A stretch of DNA of 64,000 nt, from positions 7,302,501-7,366,500 of the forward strand of contig JAWNZC010000322.1 in assembly GCA_035771165.1 (NCBI GenBank), given 5' to 3'. A program made the position numbers and the translations under genes. Of this stretch, positions 22,700-32,341 are shown piece after piece; positions within the stretch are counted from its first letter, which is position 1, and each line of letters starts with the position of its first letter. The notes under the pieces were generated by a model, which did no database searches, was not told the DNA's origin, and was given only the letters and a program-made list of their open reading frames with translations. The DNA is from Paragorgia papillata. Its lineage: Eukaryota; Cnidaria; Anthozoa; Scleralcyonacea; Coralliidae.

Positions 22700-23013
22700 T
22701 GGAACACGTCAGGAGATTGGTGCTAGTTCCAGAGCATATGACAGATCGAAAGAAACCCTTGGTCACTACTTTAACAGCGCAGGTGTATGAACTAGATTCA
22801 GAAATGCAAAATCTTCTTAAACGTCAAGATATAACACAAGACGAGAAAGTGAAAATGTACGATCAGTCGCTGCAACGTTATTTGGGTTATTACGATAAAA
22901 GAATGAGTAGCCCAGTACGTGTAAGCGTCATATCGCCTACAACACCCATAGCTGACGAGGACAAACCTGAAGAATCAGTGAATACAGAAGAGAAACGCTG
23001 GAACAAAATATGA
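22699..23013 (+). CDS. Small conserved Polinton-type protein, left arm (C-terminus replaced)
   Basis: It starts in the TAATG overlap: MEHVRRLVLVPEHM, then a helical, charged region (ELDSEMQNLLKRQDITQDEK...QSLQRYLGYYDKR) and a Pro/Ser/Thr-rich linker. Similar short proteins that begin MEH-x-KK-LVLV lie next to the pX-like gene in Polinton relatives; their job is unknown to me. The final few codons come from the repeated LPSNSS-gene segment that begins at 22995, so the natural C-terminus has been lost by rearrangement. The right-arm copy (23937-24251) has the same joint. Confidence 0.5.
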   Translation: MEHVRRLVLVPEHMTDRKKPLVTTLTAQVYELDSEMQNLLKRQDITQDEKVKMYDQSLQRYLGYYDKRMSSPVRVSVISPTTPIADEDKPEESVNTEEKRWNKI

Positions 23014-23424
23014 CGATACGGGTATTATCCCAGATGGCTACTATAACACCATTGCTGATCTGGTGCCTAAGATTTAATGATTCAATCTTAGGATTCAATG
23101 ATTCATTCTTAGGATTCAATGATTCAGTCTTAGGATTCAATGATTCAATCTTAGGATTCAATGATTCAATCTTAGGATTCAATGATTCAATCTTATGATT
23201 CAATGATTCAATCTTAGGATTCAATGATTCAGTCTTAGGATTCAATGATTCAATCTTAGGATTCAATGATTCAATCTTAGGATTCATGATTCAATCTTAG
23301 GATTCAATGATTCAATCTTATGATTCAATGATTCAATCTTAGGATTCAATGATTCAGTCTTAGGATTCAATGATTCAATCTTAGGATTCAATGATTCAAT
23401 CTTAGGATTCAATGATTCAATCTT
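22995..23424 (+). repeat. Second partial unit: duplicated LPSNSS segment plus minisatellite array 2
   Basis: Positions 21211-21290 recur at 22995-23074 (period 1,784 bp) after a short shared AACGCTGG. They are followed, as at the first site, by the 21-bp minisatellite, here about 16 copies with one 2-3 bp contraction near 23287. This is a partial tandem duplication of the unit LPSNSS-tail + minisatellite + ATPase/pX block. The array ends at the inverted junction near 23424. Confidence 0.9.
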
Positions 23425-23645
23425 ACGTTTTTTGACTCTCAGGGGTGAATGTAGTTGTCATAGCAGTAAATGGGGCAGATGTTGTTACCCTATCACTGAT
23501 AGACCTTTTATGATGAAAATATCTCATATGGCGTAGACGATTACTTGATGTAGCGAATGATTTTTCGCAGACTTCACAAACGTAAGACATGTTCATCCAG
23601 TGACTGTCAATCATAAACTGATGTCAATCTTTCACGCAACTGCTT
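23425..23645 (-). pseudogene. Orphan inverted 5' fragment of the packaging ATPase gene
   Basis: This is an inverted copy of roughly 21477-21697: the C2H2 finger and the region up to the TPESQKT segment, cut just before Walker A. It lies between arrays 2 and 3 and joins the left arm at CTTACGTTTTTTGAC. In the right arm's own direction it is the start of a second tandem unit, so it marks where the two arms were fused. It cannot encode an ATPase. Confidence 0.9.
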
Positions 23646-23649
23646 TTTA

Positions 23650-23880
23650 TAAGATTGAATCATTGAATCCTAAGATTGAATCATTGAATCCTAAGATTGA
23701 ATCATTGAATCCTAAGATTGAATCATTGAATCCTAAGATTGAATCATTGAATCCTAAGACTGAATCATTGAATCCTAAGATTGAATCATTGAATCATAAG
23801 ATTGAATCATTGAATCCTAAGACTGAATCATTGAATCCTAAGAATGAATCATTGAATCCTAAGATTGAATCATTAAATCT
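23650..23880 (-). repeat. 21-bp minisatellite, array 3
   Basis: About eleven units in inverted orientation (ATTGAATCCTAAG...). It is followed on the inner side by the ATPase fragment and on the outer side by the inverted copy of the 22995-23074 segment. Confidence 0.95.
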
Positions 23881-23936
23881 TAGGCACCAGATCAGCAATG
23901 GTGTTATAGTAGCCATCTGGGATAATACCCGTATCG

Positions 23937-24251
23937 TCATATTTTGTTCCAGCGTTTCTCTTCTGTATTCACTGATTCTTCAGGTTTTTCCTCGTCAGCT
24001 ATGGGTGTTGTAGGCGATATGACGCTTACACGTACTGGGCTACTCATTCTTTTATCGTAATAACCCAAATAACGTTGCAGCGACTGATCGTACATTTTCA
24101 CTTTCTCGTCTTGTGTTATATCTTGACGTTTAAGAAGATTTTGCATTTCTGAATCTAGTTCATTCACCTGCGCTGTTAAAGGAGTGACCAAGGGTTTCTT
24201 TCGATCTGTCATATGCTCTGGAACTAGCACCAATCTCCTGACGTGTTCCAT
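23937..24251 (-). CDS. Small conserved Polinton-type protein, right arm
   Basis: Inverted twin of the gene at 22699-23013. It differs by a few substitutions (Thr to Pro in the LVT-LTAQV segment, Tyr to Asn, Asp to Glu). It has the same rearranged C-terminal joint and the same TAATG overlap with the pX-like gene. Confidence 0.5.
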   Translation of the reverse strand: MEHVRRLVLVPEHMTDRKKPLVTPLTAQVNELDSEMQNLLKRQDITQDEKVKMYDQSLQRYLGYYDKRMSSPVRVSVISPTTPIADEEKPEESVNTEEKRWNKI

Positions 24252-24580
24252 TATTTGGTTAAAAAACTTGCCAGTTGTTCAAGTACAGGAACTAAGAGAA
24301 ACGGTAGAAAACCTTCACCTTCTTGTAGAATAACTTTCTTTCTTTTTATTACTGGATTACGTTTATCAGCAACAAACTTGATATGATCGTTATAAGGGGC
24401 TAGTTTCCTTGCTGTTTTCGGAGTAATCTTAATTGTTTCACACCACACGTTCAAAAGACACTGTCTAATGGCTTCTAATATATCGTCGTCGGCAGCTTTT
24501 ATAATTGCGTTTCGCAGTTGAGGATTACACTTTGCCAATACTTTTAAAACGTCGCAGTTCCTTCTTATACAAGCAGACAT
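24251..24580 (-). CDS. pX-like small virion protein, right arm
   Basis: Inverted twin of 22370-22699, with the basic segment and hydrophobic GFLPFLLVP tail unchanged. One Thr/Ala difference in the IIK-ADDD segment was seen. Confidence 0.6.
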   Translation of the reverse strand: MSACIRRNCDVLKVLAKCNPQLRNAIIKAADDDILEAIRQCLLNVWCETIKITPKTARKLAPYNDHIKFVADKRNPVIKRKKVILQEGEGFLPFLLVPVLEQLASFLTK

Positions 24581-24615
24581 TGTCAAATGATCGTATTGTC
24601 CTTGAACAGCCCCTT

Positions 24616-25440
24616 TTATACTCTGGGATGGTACACGTAATGGGTGTCCGTCGGAAAGATCCCGGATCTTACTCGGATTTCGTCGGGACATGTCGGAGTG
24701 AGATCGACAAATAAGTAGGAATACGGCTCTTTAGTCGCCATCTGATAGGCTTGCTGGAAAAATTTAGTGTTGCTAGGATACAACTGTTTGGCCAGATGAG
24801 TCACTTGACTCGCGTCACGAACATTTTTGGTTAACACGAGATAACTAGCGTTAAGGGAAATGGTACGATGATCCTTGCTTTGATGAAACAAGTTTTGCAC
24901 GATATAAATTACACTGAGATTCCCATGGTGGGATTTCTTAGTAAATAATTTCGCGATAATACTATCTTTCTCCCCCATCATGTCATCAATAATAAACAAA
25001 TTTTTTATTTGGGGGTTAATGCTATCCAACATCGATTGGGGCAAACCTTGGACAAACTGAATCCCTGGAATTAAGGTTTCTATTTCGCCGAACGTATCTT
25101 GATACTCTGTATAAAAATACACGATGTTTTCCGGAGGTGGGTCGATCATGATCTTAGCATAAGCCAATAACTGTTTCACAAACGTTGTCTTGCCTGTCTT
25201 AGTACCTCCAGAGACCAAGAGTCCAAACGGATGTGTCAGTTGTATCGAGTACGTTTTTTGACTCTCAGGGGTGAATGTAGTTGTCATAGCAGTAAATGGG
25301 GCAGATGTTGTTACCCTATCACTGATAGACCTTTTATGATGAAAATATCTCATATGGCGTAGACGATTACTTGATGTAGCGAATGATTTTTCGCAGACTT
25401 CACAAACGTAAGACATGTTCATCCAGTGACTGTCAATCAT
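24616..25440 (-). CDS. Packaging ATPase with C2H2 finger, right arm (full length)
   Basis: Inverted twin of the left-arm ATPase. This copy does not have the left arm's TGA stop, so it reads 274 residues to a natural-looking end (FPTDTHYVYHPRV). The finger, Walker A (GGTKTGKTTF) and Walker B (LFIIDDMM) are intact. A Thr-to-Lys change (NTTFF to NTKFF) is a private difference. It is the only complete ATPase frame in the element. Confidence 0.87.
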   Translation of the reverse strand: MIDSHWMNMSYVCEVCEKSFATSSNRLRHMRYFHHKRSISDRVTTSAPFTAMTTTFTPESQKTYSIQLTHPFGLLVSGGTKTGKTTFVKQLLAYAKIMIDPPPENIVYFYTEYQDTFGEIETLIPGIQFVQGLPQSMLDSINPQIKNLFIIDDMMGEKDSIIAKLFTKKSHHGNLSVIYIVQNLFHQSKDHRTISLNASYLVLTKNVRDASQVTHLAKQLYPSNTKFFQQAYQMATKEPYSYLFVDLTPTCPDEIRVRSGIFPTDTHYVYHPRV

Positions 25441-25476
25441 AAACTGATGTCACTCTTTCACGCAACTGCTTTTTAT

Positions 25477-25680
25477 AAGATTGAATCATTGAATCCTAAG
25501 ATTGAATCATTGAATCCTAAGATTGAATCATTGAATCCTAAGATTGAATCATTGAATCCTAAGATTGAATCATTGAATCCTAAAATTGAATCATTGAATC
25601 CTAAGATTGAATCATTGAATCCTAAGACTGAATCATTGAATCCTAAGAATGAATCATTAAATCCTAAGATTGAATCATTA
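25477..25680 (-). repeat. 21-bp minisatellite, array 4
   Basis: About ten units, the inverted counterpart of array 1 with one unit more. Array lengths thus differ between arms, as expected for a slippage-prone repeat. Confidence 0.95.
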
Positions 25681-25959
25681 AATCTTAGGCACCAGATCAG
25701 CAATGGTGTTATAATAGCCATCTGGGATAATACCCGTATCGTCATATTTTGTTCCAGCGTTATAGAGAAACGTTTGTTGATTACCTTTTCGAATCGCGCT
25801 CCATGTATGAGGATAATATAACTCTGATAAAGCTACTTCCCAGTCACCTGTCAGTTGTATAGTTTCAGCAAGCTTCACTTTAAAATTTGCTACAGTATTA
25901 TCTGGAAAATATTCCATAGAGCTATTGCTTGGAAGCGTTAAATAAAACTGTGTTGCCAT
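25678..25959 (-). pseudogene. Truncated probable virion protein (LPSNSS family), right arm
   Basis: Inverted twin of 21012-21293, truncated at exactly the same place by the minisatellite. The shared breakpoint shows the truncation is older than the palindrome. Confidence 0.6.
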
Positions 25960-26008
25960 GTCGGAGAACAATACACAAATGAACACAAATTGTAAGGTAC
26001 ACACATTT

Positions 26009-26994
26009 TTATTTCGTTAAATCTTTTACATTATCGAGTGGTACCCAGGAATTAAAAGCTTCTGGATAACCTAACCATTTTACAAGATACTCTTTACGTT
26101 TACCATGCATGCGTGACTTAATTACTCTTTGTACACTGGCGGTCGTCTGGGTACTCGCTTCGTGATGATGAACACCTCTTCGGTCCAGTTAGGTAAGTAG
26201 CCTTTCTTGAATGTACGTCTTGCTTTGCTAATCCGAACTTGGTCACCAATGCTGAATTTATATGTGATGGGTTTGCTGGACTCATCACCGTACAGTTTTT
26301 GCCATACAATACTCTCGTTTTCTCGAGTAACATCAACTGGTCTCATCCCAATACTACGGTGTCTCGAATGGTTGTAGGAATATACTAATTTTTGTAGTAC
26401 ATCGGTATATTTCAACGTATTCTTTGCTGTAAAATATTTCCACATTTTCCCCTTTAACGTTCGGTTAAATCGTTCAACGATGGATGCCTTGGTATCGTTG
26501 TGTGTTGTAAAAAATCGAATATGTTTGTCCTTCAATAACTTTTGAAAGCGTTTGTTGGTAAATTCAGTTCCTTTATCGGTATGAAATGTTTCAGGCTTCC
26601 TTCCTTTCTTTAGTATCTTTTCAAAGGCTTTAACCAGACTCTCTGCAGTCTTTGTTTTTAATGGTTCCACCCACGCAAATTTGGACAGTACATCAATAAC
26701 AGTTAAAACGTATTTATAACCATTATTTGTTTTACTAAGCGAATCCATAATTACTAGATCAGCCTCCCACTCCTCGTCCATCGCTCCAACAATAACACGA
26801 TTTCGCTTAAAATTATGTCGTACGGGTTTATGCAAAGTATAGGTATCTTGCTGTCTAAGCCATGTTTTTATCTTGTTTCGGGATATCTGGAATTTACCGT
26901 CACTTCTTACGACACGGTATAAGGCATCTACGCCGCCAAAACTTGCCGGACTTTTTGGCTTGTAATACAGATCGTGAAGGTACTGTTCCGCCAT
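26009..26994 (-). pseudogene. Polinton-type integrase with chromodomain remnant, right arm
   Basis: Inverted twin of the left-arm integrase. The catalytic residues (EADLVIMD, HTDKGTEF, SIVERFNR) are intact, with a Glu/Lys difference in the following LKGEMWKYF segment. It carries the same stop and the same lost linker before the chromodomain end, which lies out of frame at the low-coordinate end. Confidence 0.9.
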
Positions 26995-27191
26995 CTAATT
27001 CGGATGCCTGTATCACAATTTTCCCCCCACAGCACGCTGATATACAGCGAATCTTTCGAAAAATATTACGAAGGGCTATTTGTGGTAATCCTCCACAGCA
27101 AGTCATGTTCACGCGACAAAGGTTAGAAGTAAATGAACATAGAAAAGTCAACGACACGATATAAATGCAAACATATTTATTACATATTAAA

Positions 27192-27500
27192 TTAGAATAC
27201 AAAACTATACATGTCTTCAGTCACTAGTGTACTCTTTCTACTTGTAAAGGATTCACCCGTTTCTGCGTTCTTGTATTGATATTGTAATGGACTGCTGAAA
27301 AGACACCCAATGTTATAAATTCGTGGCGAGCTCTCTGTAGGTTTCCATTCAAAGAATCCGCATGCGTGTTGTCTTTCGTTAGGACACGAGTAAAACACAC
27401 GACCCTGGTTGTCCCCTTCTTTCTTAACTTTACGAGTACGGCAAACCATTCCGTGTTTACACAAAGGCTTTGGACTCTCGAAGACATCCCCAATTGCCAA
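27192..27500 (-). CDS. GRF-type zinc-finger protein, right arm
   Basis: Inverted twin of 19471-19779 with the finger cysteines and FFEW conserved. The Leu at the start of the LFYSC segment is Val here. Confidence 0.7.
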   Translation of the reverse strand: MAIGDVFESPKPLCKHGMVCRTRKVKKEGDNQGRVFYSCPNERQHACGFFEWKPTESSPRIYNIGCLFSSPLQYQYKNAETGESFTSRKSTLVTEDMYSFVF

Positions 27501-27645
27501 AACGTGCAGGGATTCTCTCGTTCAGAACAGACGAAGTAAGGTCTCCCACAATGTTTAACGATATTTCCTCAACATAGCATGTTAAAAGTGTACATTCAAT
27601 CTTTCTCTCGCGCAAATTTAAAATCTCAATCAGGTCGGAATCCAT
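27457..27645 (-). CDS. Small hypothetical ORF, right arm
   Basis: Inverted twin of 19326-19514. No recognised domain; it may not be a gene. Confidence 0.3.
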   Translation of the reverse strand: MDSDLIEILNLRERKIECTLLTCYVEEISLNIVGDLTSSVLNERIPARFGNWGCLRESKAFV

Positions 27646-27783
27646 TGAAATGTCAACCTGTATTTACCATTTCCTAATATTAATAACTTCGTTTAATCGA
27701 TTTTTAATGACTTTTATCGCCCAAACTTGTCGATTAATATTCAAATTCGCCTTAGCAACGCTCTAACATCCCTCACAACAGTT

Positions 27784-28149
27784 ACGTTAGGAATCTAATC
27801 AACCAGTGTGTATCCACGAGTGTTTTATTTTGTATTTCTGCAAGTCAATTCGCCTAAAATCTTTGGAAGTTCTTTAAATGGCTTGGCGAAGTGTTTCGGT
27901 GTCGCAATAATCGCTCACTTTCAACACTAGAGTCAAATAAGCAATAATTCTCCCGAAATTCACAAGATCCATCTCTTGATAAATAGTATACAAGTTACTC
28001 GGCAAGTTATCTCTGTTAATTTGGTCGATAATGCTCTCATACAATTCACCATGCTCTCTAAGGCATCTATTCATGTAAAAACATAACGTATCTTTCTCTA
28101 TATCGATATTGTTTTCCCGCAATTCAGCCCAAATTGTTTGTTCGGCCAT
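27784..28149 (-). pseudogene. Bcl-2-like protein, right arm (premature stop)
   Basis: Inverted twin of 18824-19189. The BH1-like segment is intact, but an AAA-to-TAA change after LRQAI ends the frame at 27874, removing the BH2-like part. The left copy is intact, so only one functional copy is possible. Confidence 0.55.
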
Positions 28150-28365
28150 CGTGTTTAAAATGACGTAATCTTAACAAGCACTCGGCGTTTTATCGGACTC
28201 GGAAATGCTTCGTTATCTCTTCGGAAAAATCCGACTCATTGATTATTCATAACTCATTGATTATTCATAACTCATGAATTATTACCCTTAATAATTCATG
28301 AGTTATGAATGAGTTATTCCTGCATAAAGGGGGTCCATTAAGCCCCGCTCTCTACTACTAGCCGG

Positions 28366-29285
28366 TAACAAATCTTGAATCCTTGCCAGACACAACAAAA
28401 TGCACAAGCAAAAAGACCAGCGAGAACAAGAAACCAGTCATTAGCTTAGGCAACATTTCAGTTCAAAATTTGAGTAGCCCGTGTCGATTTAGGCATAAGA
28501 CATTTCAGAAACTTAAGCTTAATAAACAATAGAAATAATGAGAAAAAACAAAAAGCCATATGCATTCAATTCGCTAAAAAAGTTAGCCGTCCAGCAATGG
28601 AACGTTTGTAGCGTCTCACCGTTTTTCTTGTTGAATGCAGATGTCTGTATTCTTCGCTTTTTTTCTTCATATATTCCGTCCTTGTAATTATAAGACCCTT
28701 TTATGTACACCAAGAATGTTGATAATGAATATCTCCATGTAGATGTCTGAACATCATCTCACTTTTCAACGACGATTTGACGAGGCAAACAACTTTGTTT
28801 TTGCACGACCGACAGTAAAAATAGGGAACCCAGTAAATGTTGTCTGGAAAGCCAGACAAATGGCTTCCTAAAAGTTCTCAATTATTTGTGCCGATTTATT
28901 GACTTGCAAAAAGCAAAGTTCATATAATAACTTATTTATTGTCTTCGTTTAAATGGTCTGTTTTAGTTAAATATCAAAGTATTGTCTTTTATGTGGAACT
29001 CTATTTAAAAAAAACGGCGAAAGACAAAGCAGCTATAACTTACGTGACCTTCAAACATCGTTTGATCGTTTGAAAGGAAGGTCATATATATATATTACAA
29101 ATTTATTGACCAAACAAATTTAATCACTTCCGAATTGTTTTTATCTAAGACACTTATGCTTCTCTTTACAATTTACGTAGATAATTGAAAAGGTAAAAAG
29201 GTATAAATAAAAGATAATTCTCAAAACTTCACCAGCTCACTGACTCGTTGTTGACTTGGCTGTTGACATTTCAAACTGTCAGTGC
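28366..29285. other. No gene recognised
   Basis: A+T-rich DNA. The 64-codon minus-strand frame at 28519-28713 has a hydrophobic end but no splice context or motif. A poly-G run (29291-29318) follows. Confidence 0.5.
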
Positions 29286-29350
29286 GTAGCCGGGGGGGGG
29301 GGGGGGGGGGGGGGGGGGCGGGCGACCCTTTTATACGCTCGCTCCGTGTT

Positions 29351-29812
29351 TAAGCAAGCGGCGTTTTTGACAACACGGACGTCAACCGGAAGTACATTAA
29401 TTGTCGTTATTTTCGCGGGGTATGAGGACATCACGTCCGTGAAGTCAAGTCACCGACGCCAAACCTCAAGCTTTACCGTACGTGTTGAAGGTTAAGAACG
29501 TCTCAAGGTAAGTGTAATAAACCGGTGTTTTACAGTAGATGTCTTCTGTTTTTAGTTCCTCCAAAAGCGTTTTCATACATATATTAGAGAGCTTAAGCAA
29601 GCGGCGTTTTTGACAAGACGGACGTCAACCGGAAGTAAATTGTCGCTGTTTTCGCGGGGTTTGAGGCAGGGCGCTTATATACTAAGCGCCCTGGTTTGAG
29701 GCCCTGTTTGAGGACATCACGTCCGTGAAGTCAAGTCACCGACGCCAAACCTCAAGCTTTGCCGTACGTGTTGAAGGTCAAGAACGTCTCAAGGTAAGTG
29801 TAATTTTACATC
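29351..29812 (+). repeat. Tandemly duplicated promoter/exon-like unit
   Basis: About 165 bp starting TTAAGCAAGCGGCGTTTTTGAC and ending GAACGTCTCAAG|GTAAGTGTAA occurs at 29350-29517 and again at 29594-29808. Both copies end in a strong donor site (AAG|GTAAGT) after a conserved CACCGACGCCAAACCTCAAG stretch. They could therefore be duplicated untranslated first exons on the plus strand. The second copy carries an extra 47-bp block with a small palindrome (AGGGCGCTTATATACTAAGC...). No coding exon downstream was recognised. Confidence 0.55.
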
Positions 29813-31219
29813 TTTTGCAGTAAAACGTTTATAGATAGTGTTCTCAAATGCATATTTTACCGAATCTTTAGAAACACCTTTTGAAATGAAATTGTGTTCA
29901 CAAGATCATGCATTTTGTTTGAGATATCACTTCGATAATTTAAATTTCAGAATTTCCCACATTATTATTTTTACAAACAAGTTTCAGGCAGTTGTGATTT
30001 CTAAAGTTTATAGTTTATCAAAAATTTTGAAGCAGTTTACCCGTAGAAATAATCTAGAAGAGTATGAAACTATTTTTCTGGGCATGCAGTTTTGTTTGCT
30101 TGGAAGCGTCGAGTCCTTTTGAGCAAAGCAAAACGACAGCTATATAAGTTTTCAAAGTTATCTTGTTGCATAAGCTCATGCAGAAGCTGGCGGAAATTTT
30201 GGGGTTTTAGCAAATCACATGCAGGTTACATTGTCTTGTAAGAATCTCTGATTTTAAGATGTCCAATAACAATTGCATTTCACAATTGTCTAGTCAATAA
30301 AATGCAGTCCGTATATTCTATTTTTTACAAGCACAATCAAACTTTATTTTTTAGTGTCCAAATGCTTGTCCGGCCTCGAGCATTTCATAAGGAAATATCA
30401 ACTAGTTATAGTTTATCCTGATTCATTATCAATAGTTTCTGAATTTTAACTTCATTTTAATACACTTCAGTTGTTTTACTTGACATCCAAGTTCATGCAC
30501 ATTCTAAATTACATTTTCTGATGGTGTTCCATTATAGTGTAGCTTGTAATATATTTTTTGTATATTTATAAAAACAGTTAATACAACAAAGGAAAATCTA
30601 AAAGAAGTGGATGGAAACAGCTAGAGTATTAAGCTATAATTAAAAGGCTGGACTACATGGGTAAACAACTGTGACAACTAATCAAGTCAAGCCCAATGAC
30701 TTTTATGTACTATGGTGTTATGCAATTTATATTTACACAGGGCAAAATCAAGATTATGGCACTGCAAGTAATAATATATTGGACTTTATTTTCTGTACTC
30801 TTTTAACTGTCATATAGTCTGCTGTTCAAACATTGTATTACTGTATTATTCAAATAAACATTTATTGTAACATAAAAATCTAGTTTTATAACCTTTCAGG
30901 ATTATACCCTTTGTGGGCATTCATGAAGTAAACTATTTTTGTTGTACTTTTTTGGTTTTCTAATTAGGCCATGACCCCCTTTATTCCACTTCTGAAACTG
31001 TTTTATACCTCTTCATTAGCTGGGCAGAAAGAGTTTGCTTACATACTTATTTGCACAGATGATTATTGGTTTGTTTAAAAAGTAAAAACAACTGTAGTCT
31101 ATAGACGTTTTTGCCATCAAGAACGCGAGTTGTTTAACGTAAAGACGCGACGCCACGAACGGCGCTTTAGATCCAGTCTACTCGCGGACATTTGACGTCC
31201 GTGTTGTCAAAAACGCCGC
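29358..31219. mobile_element. Possible 1.9-kb element bounded by 27-bp inverted repeats
   Basis: The 27 bp starting GCGGCGTTTTTGACAACACG at 29358-29384 are matched perfectly, inverted, at 31193-31219. The interior is A+T-rich, with AATAAA near 30855 and no transposase. No clear target duplication was seen, so transposon status is tentative. The repeats could instead be part of the duplicated exon-like unit. Confidence 0.4.
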
Positions 31220-32015
31220 GGTAAATCAAAGAAAACCGAGGTGATCATGAACTAATGGTTATTATATAAAGTGTGATAAAAATTGCATGTAAGAAGTTAA
31301 GTTATTTTAGGATACTAAAATGCTTAAGATAACTGACAACAACTTGCAGGTATAAATGCATTTGACATGGCTAAACAGAGGCTTATTCCTAATATGGTGA
31401 ATTGACTCGTTCCTTGGTGGTGGTAGTAGGTGGTGTAGTTTGTCATCAGGATCGTTTATAACCGAGGTGAACAGTTTTTGATTGTTTATAACCGAGGTGA
31501 ACATAACTCCTGCGGAGACTTCAACCCGTCGTAACATAGCAACGTGCTTTTCAAAATGTACTTAACCGTACCCGTTGCATGCAACAACTATCAAAACAAA
31601 ATTTGAAACGTGTCTTGCCATGTTACGTTTGAACAGAAAGTCACATTCATTGTCTCGCAAAATCGTTCAATTTTGATCGTTCAACCCCCTAACTGATCAC
31701 AAGAAAAAGAATAACTATTGTCCATTTGCTGTTGGTAAAAAACTAGACTTTGCTTTAGTTGCGAAAGTTGGCGAAAAACAGCAATAGTCCAATCCGAGGT
31801 GTTAATTTTGACTCTATATAATAACAAATCAAATCGTTTCCCGTATTTTGGGCAAAAATACATCATCAGTACAGAATGTATGGCTTTGGCTCGCAGAGCG
31901 TCGACTCGTCTGTCTCCGCAGCAATCGAGGCAGGCCACCCATGCACTTAATTGCAATGTACAAACGTAGCCTGAGCTATGCACACTTGCTGAAATAATGC
32001 GCACAACAAATTCTA
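31220..32015. other. No gene recognised
   Basis: A short direct repeat, TTTATAACCGAGGTGAACA, appears at about 31455 and 31485. Minus-strand frames at 31307-31537 and 31681-32004 have no recognised domains. The region is probably the intron following the Ig exon at 32021-32341. Confidence 0.5.
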
Positions 32016-32020
32016 CTTAC

Positions 32021-32341
32021 CATATAATTTTACTTTTATTTGCTTCCGAAAAGAAGTCTCCCCACCCGTACAGCTTGAGTCCACCCACACCACCGAACAT
32101 GTAAATGTGTACGTATCGGCCTCCCAAGTAGTAGGGATGAGTCTTTGATAATGACATGTCTTTGTTTTATGATATTCCGGGTCCACACACTCTTTAGCGA
32201 TAATATTGTCTTCATTTCCAATTTTAAACAACCACTGTATTTTTTCTGAACAGTTAGTTCTGTCTTTGCAGGTTAATGACAAATTATCTCGACGATCTAC
32301 AATGACCTCACCAGAAGACGGCTGTATATCTATATATTTAT
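32021..32341 (-). CDS. Immunoglobulin-like domain exon (phase 1-1)
   Basis: Reading right to left, acceptor TTTTTTCTTCGCAG opens the exon at 32341 and donor G|GTAAGT closes it at 32021. That gives 321 nt, 107 codons, with both introns in phase 1. The domain shows the B-strand Cys in DNLSLTC, the core Trp in KIQWLFKIG and the F-strand Cys in ADTYTFTC, plus four more cysteines that may form an extra disulphide. N-glycosylation sequons NLS and NCS suggest an extracellular location. Together with the phase-1 signal-peptide exon upstream (52562-52646) and the phase-1 Ig exon downstream (3266-3634) it forms a plausible Ig-receptor gene on this strand. Cnidarian allorecognition (Alr-like) proteins have this architecture, but membership is not shown here. 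Confidence 0.75.

Larger units (their letters stand above)
18619..28359. mobile_element. Palindromic Maverick/Polinton-like element, 9.7 kb, with 6-bp target duplication
   Basis: It starts AGTAGTAGAGAGCGGGGCTT and ends with the reverse complement. AGCCGG stands directly outside both ends (18613-18618, 28360-28365). The AG terminus, the 6-bp duplication, the retroviral-type integrase and the virus-type packaging ATPase identify a Polinton relative. Unlike known Polintons it is an inverted dimer: positions 18619 to about 23075 are mirrored at about 23880 to 28359 with roughly 99 per cent identity by eye. Each arm carries the same inward-pointing genes. Between the arms lie minisatellite DNA and a stray inverted 5' piece of the ATPase gene. 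DNA polymerase B, protease, major and minor capsid genes are not present, so it depends on a helper. It sits between the signal-peptide exon and the leftmost Ig exon, probably in an intron. Confidence 0.92.

Noticed and set aside
21292..25680. CRISPR array
   Set aside because: The repeats are contiguous 21-bp units without unique spacers, in an animal genome.
18619..28359. Assembly artefact as explanation of the palindrome
   Set aside because: Arms carry private substitutions and different array lengths, and a perfect 6-bp target duplication flanks the outer ends; an artificial inverted join would not create that. Long reads should still confirm.
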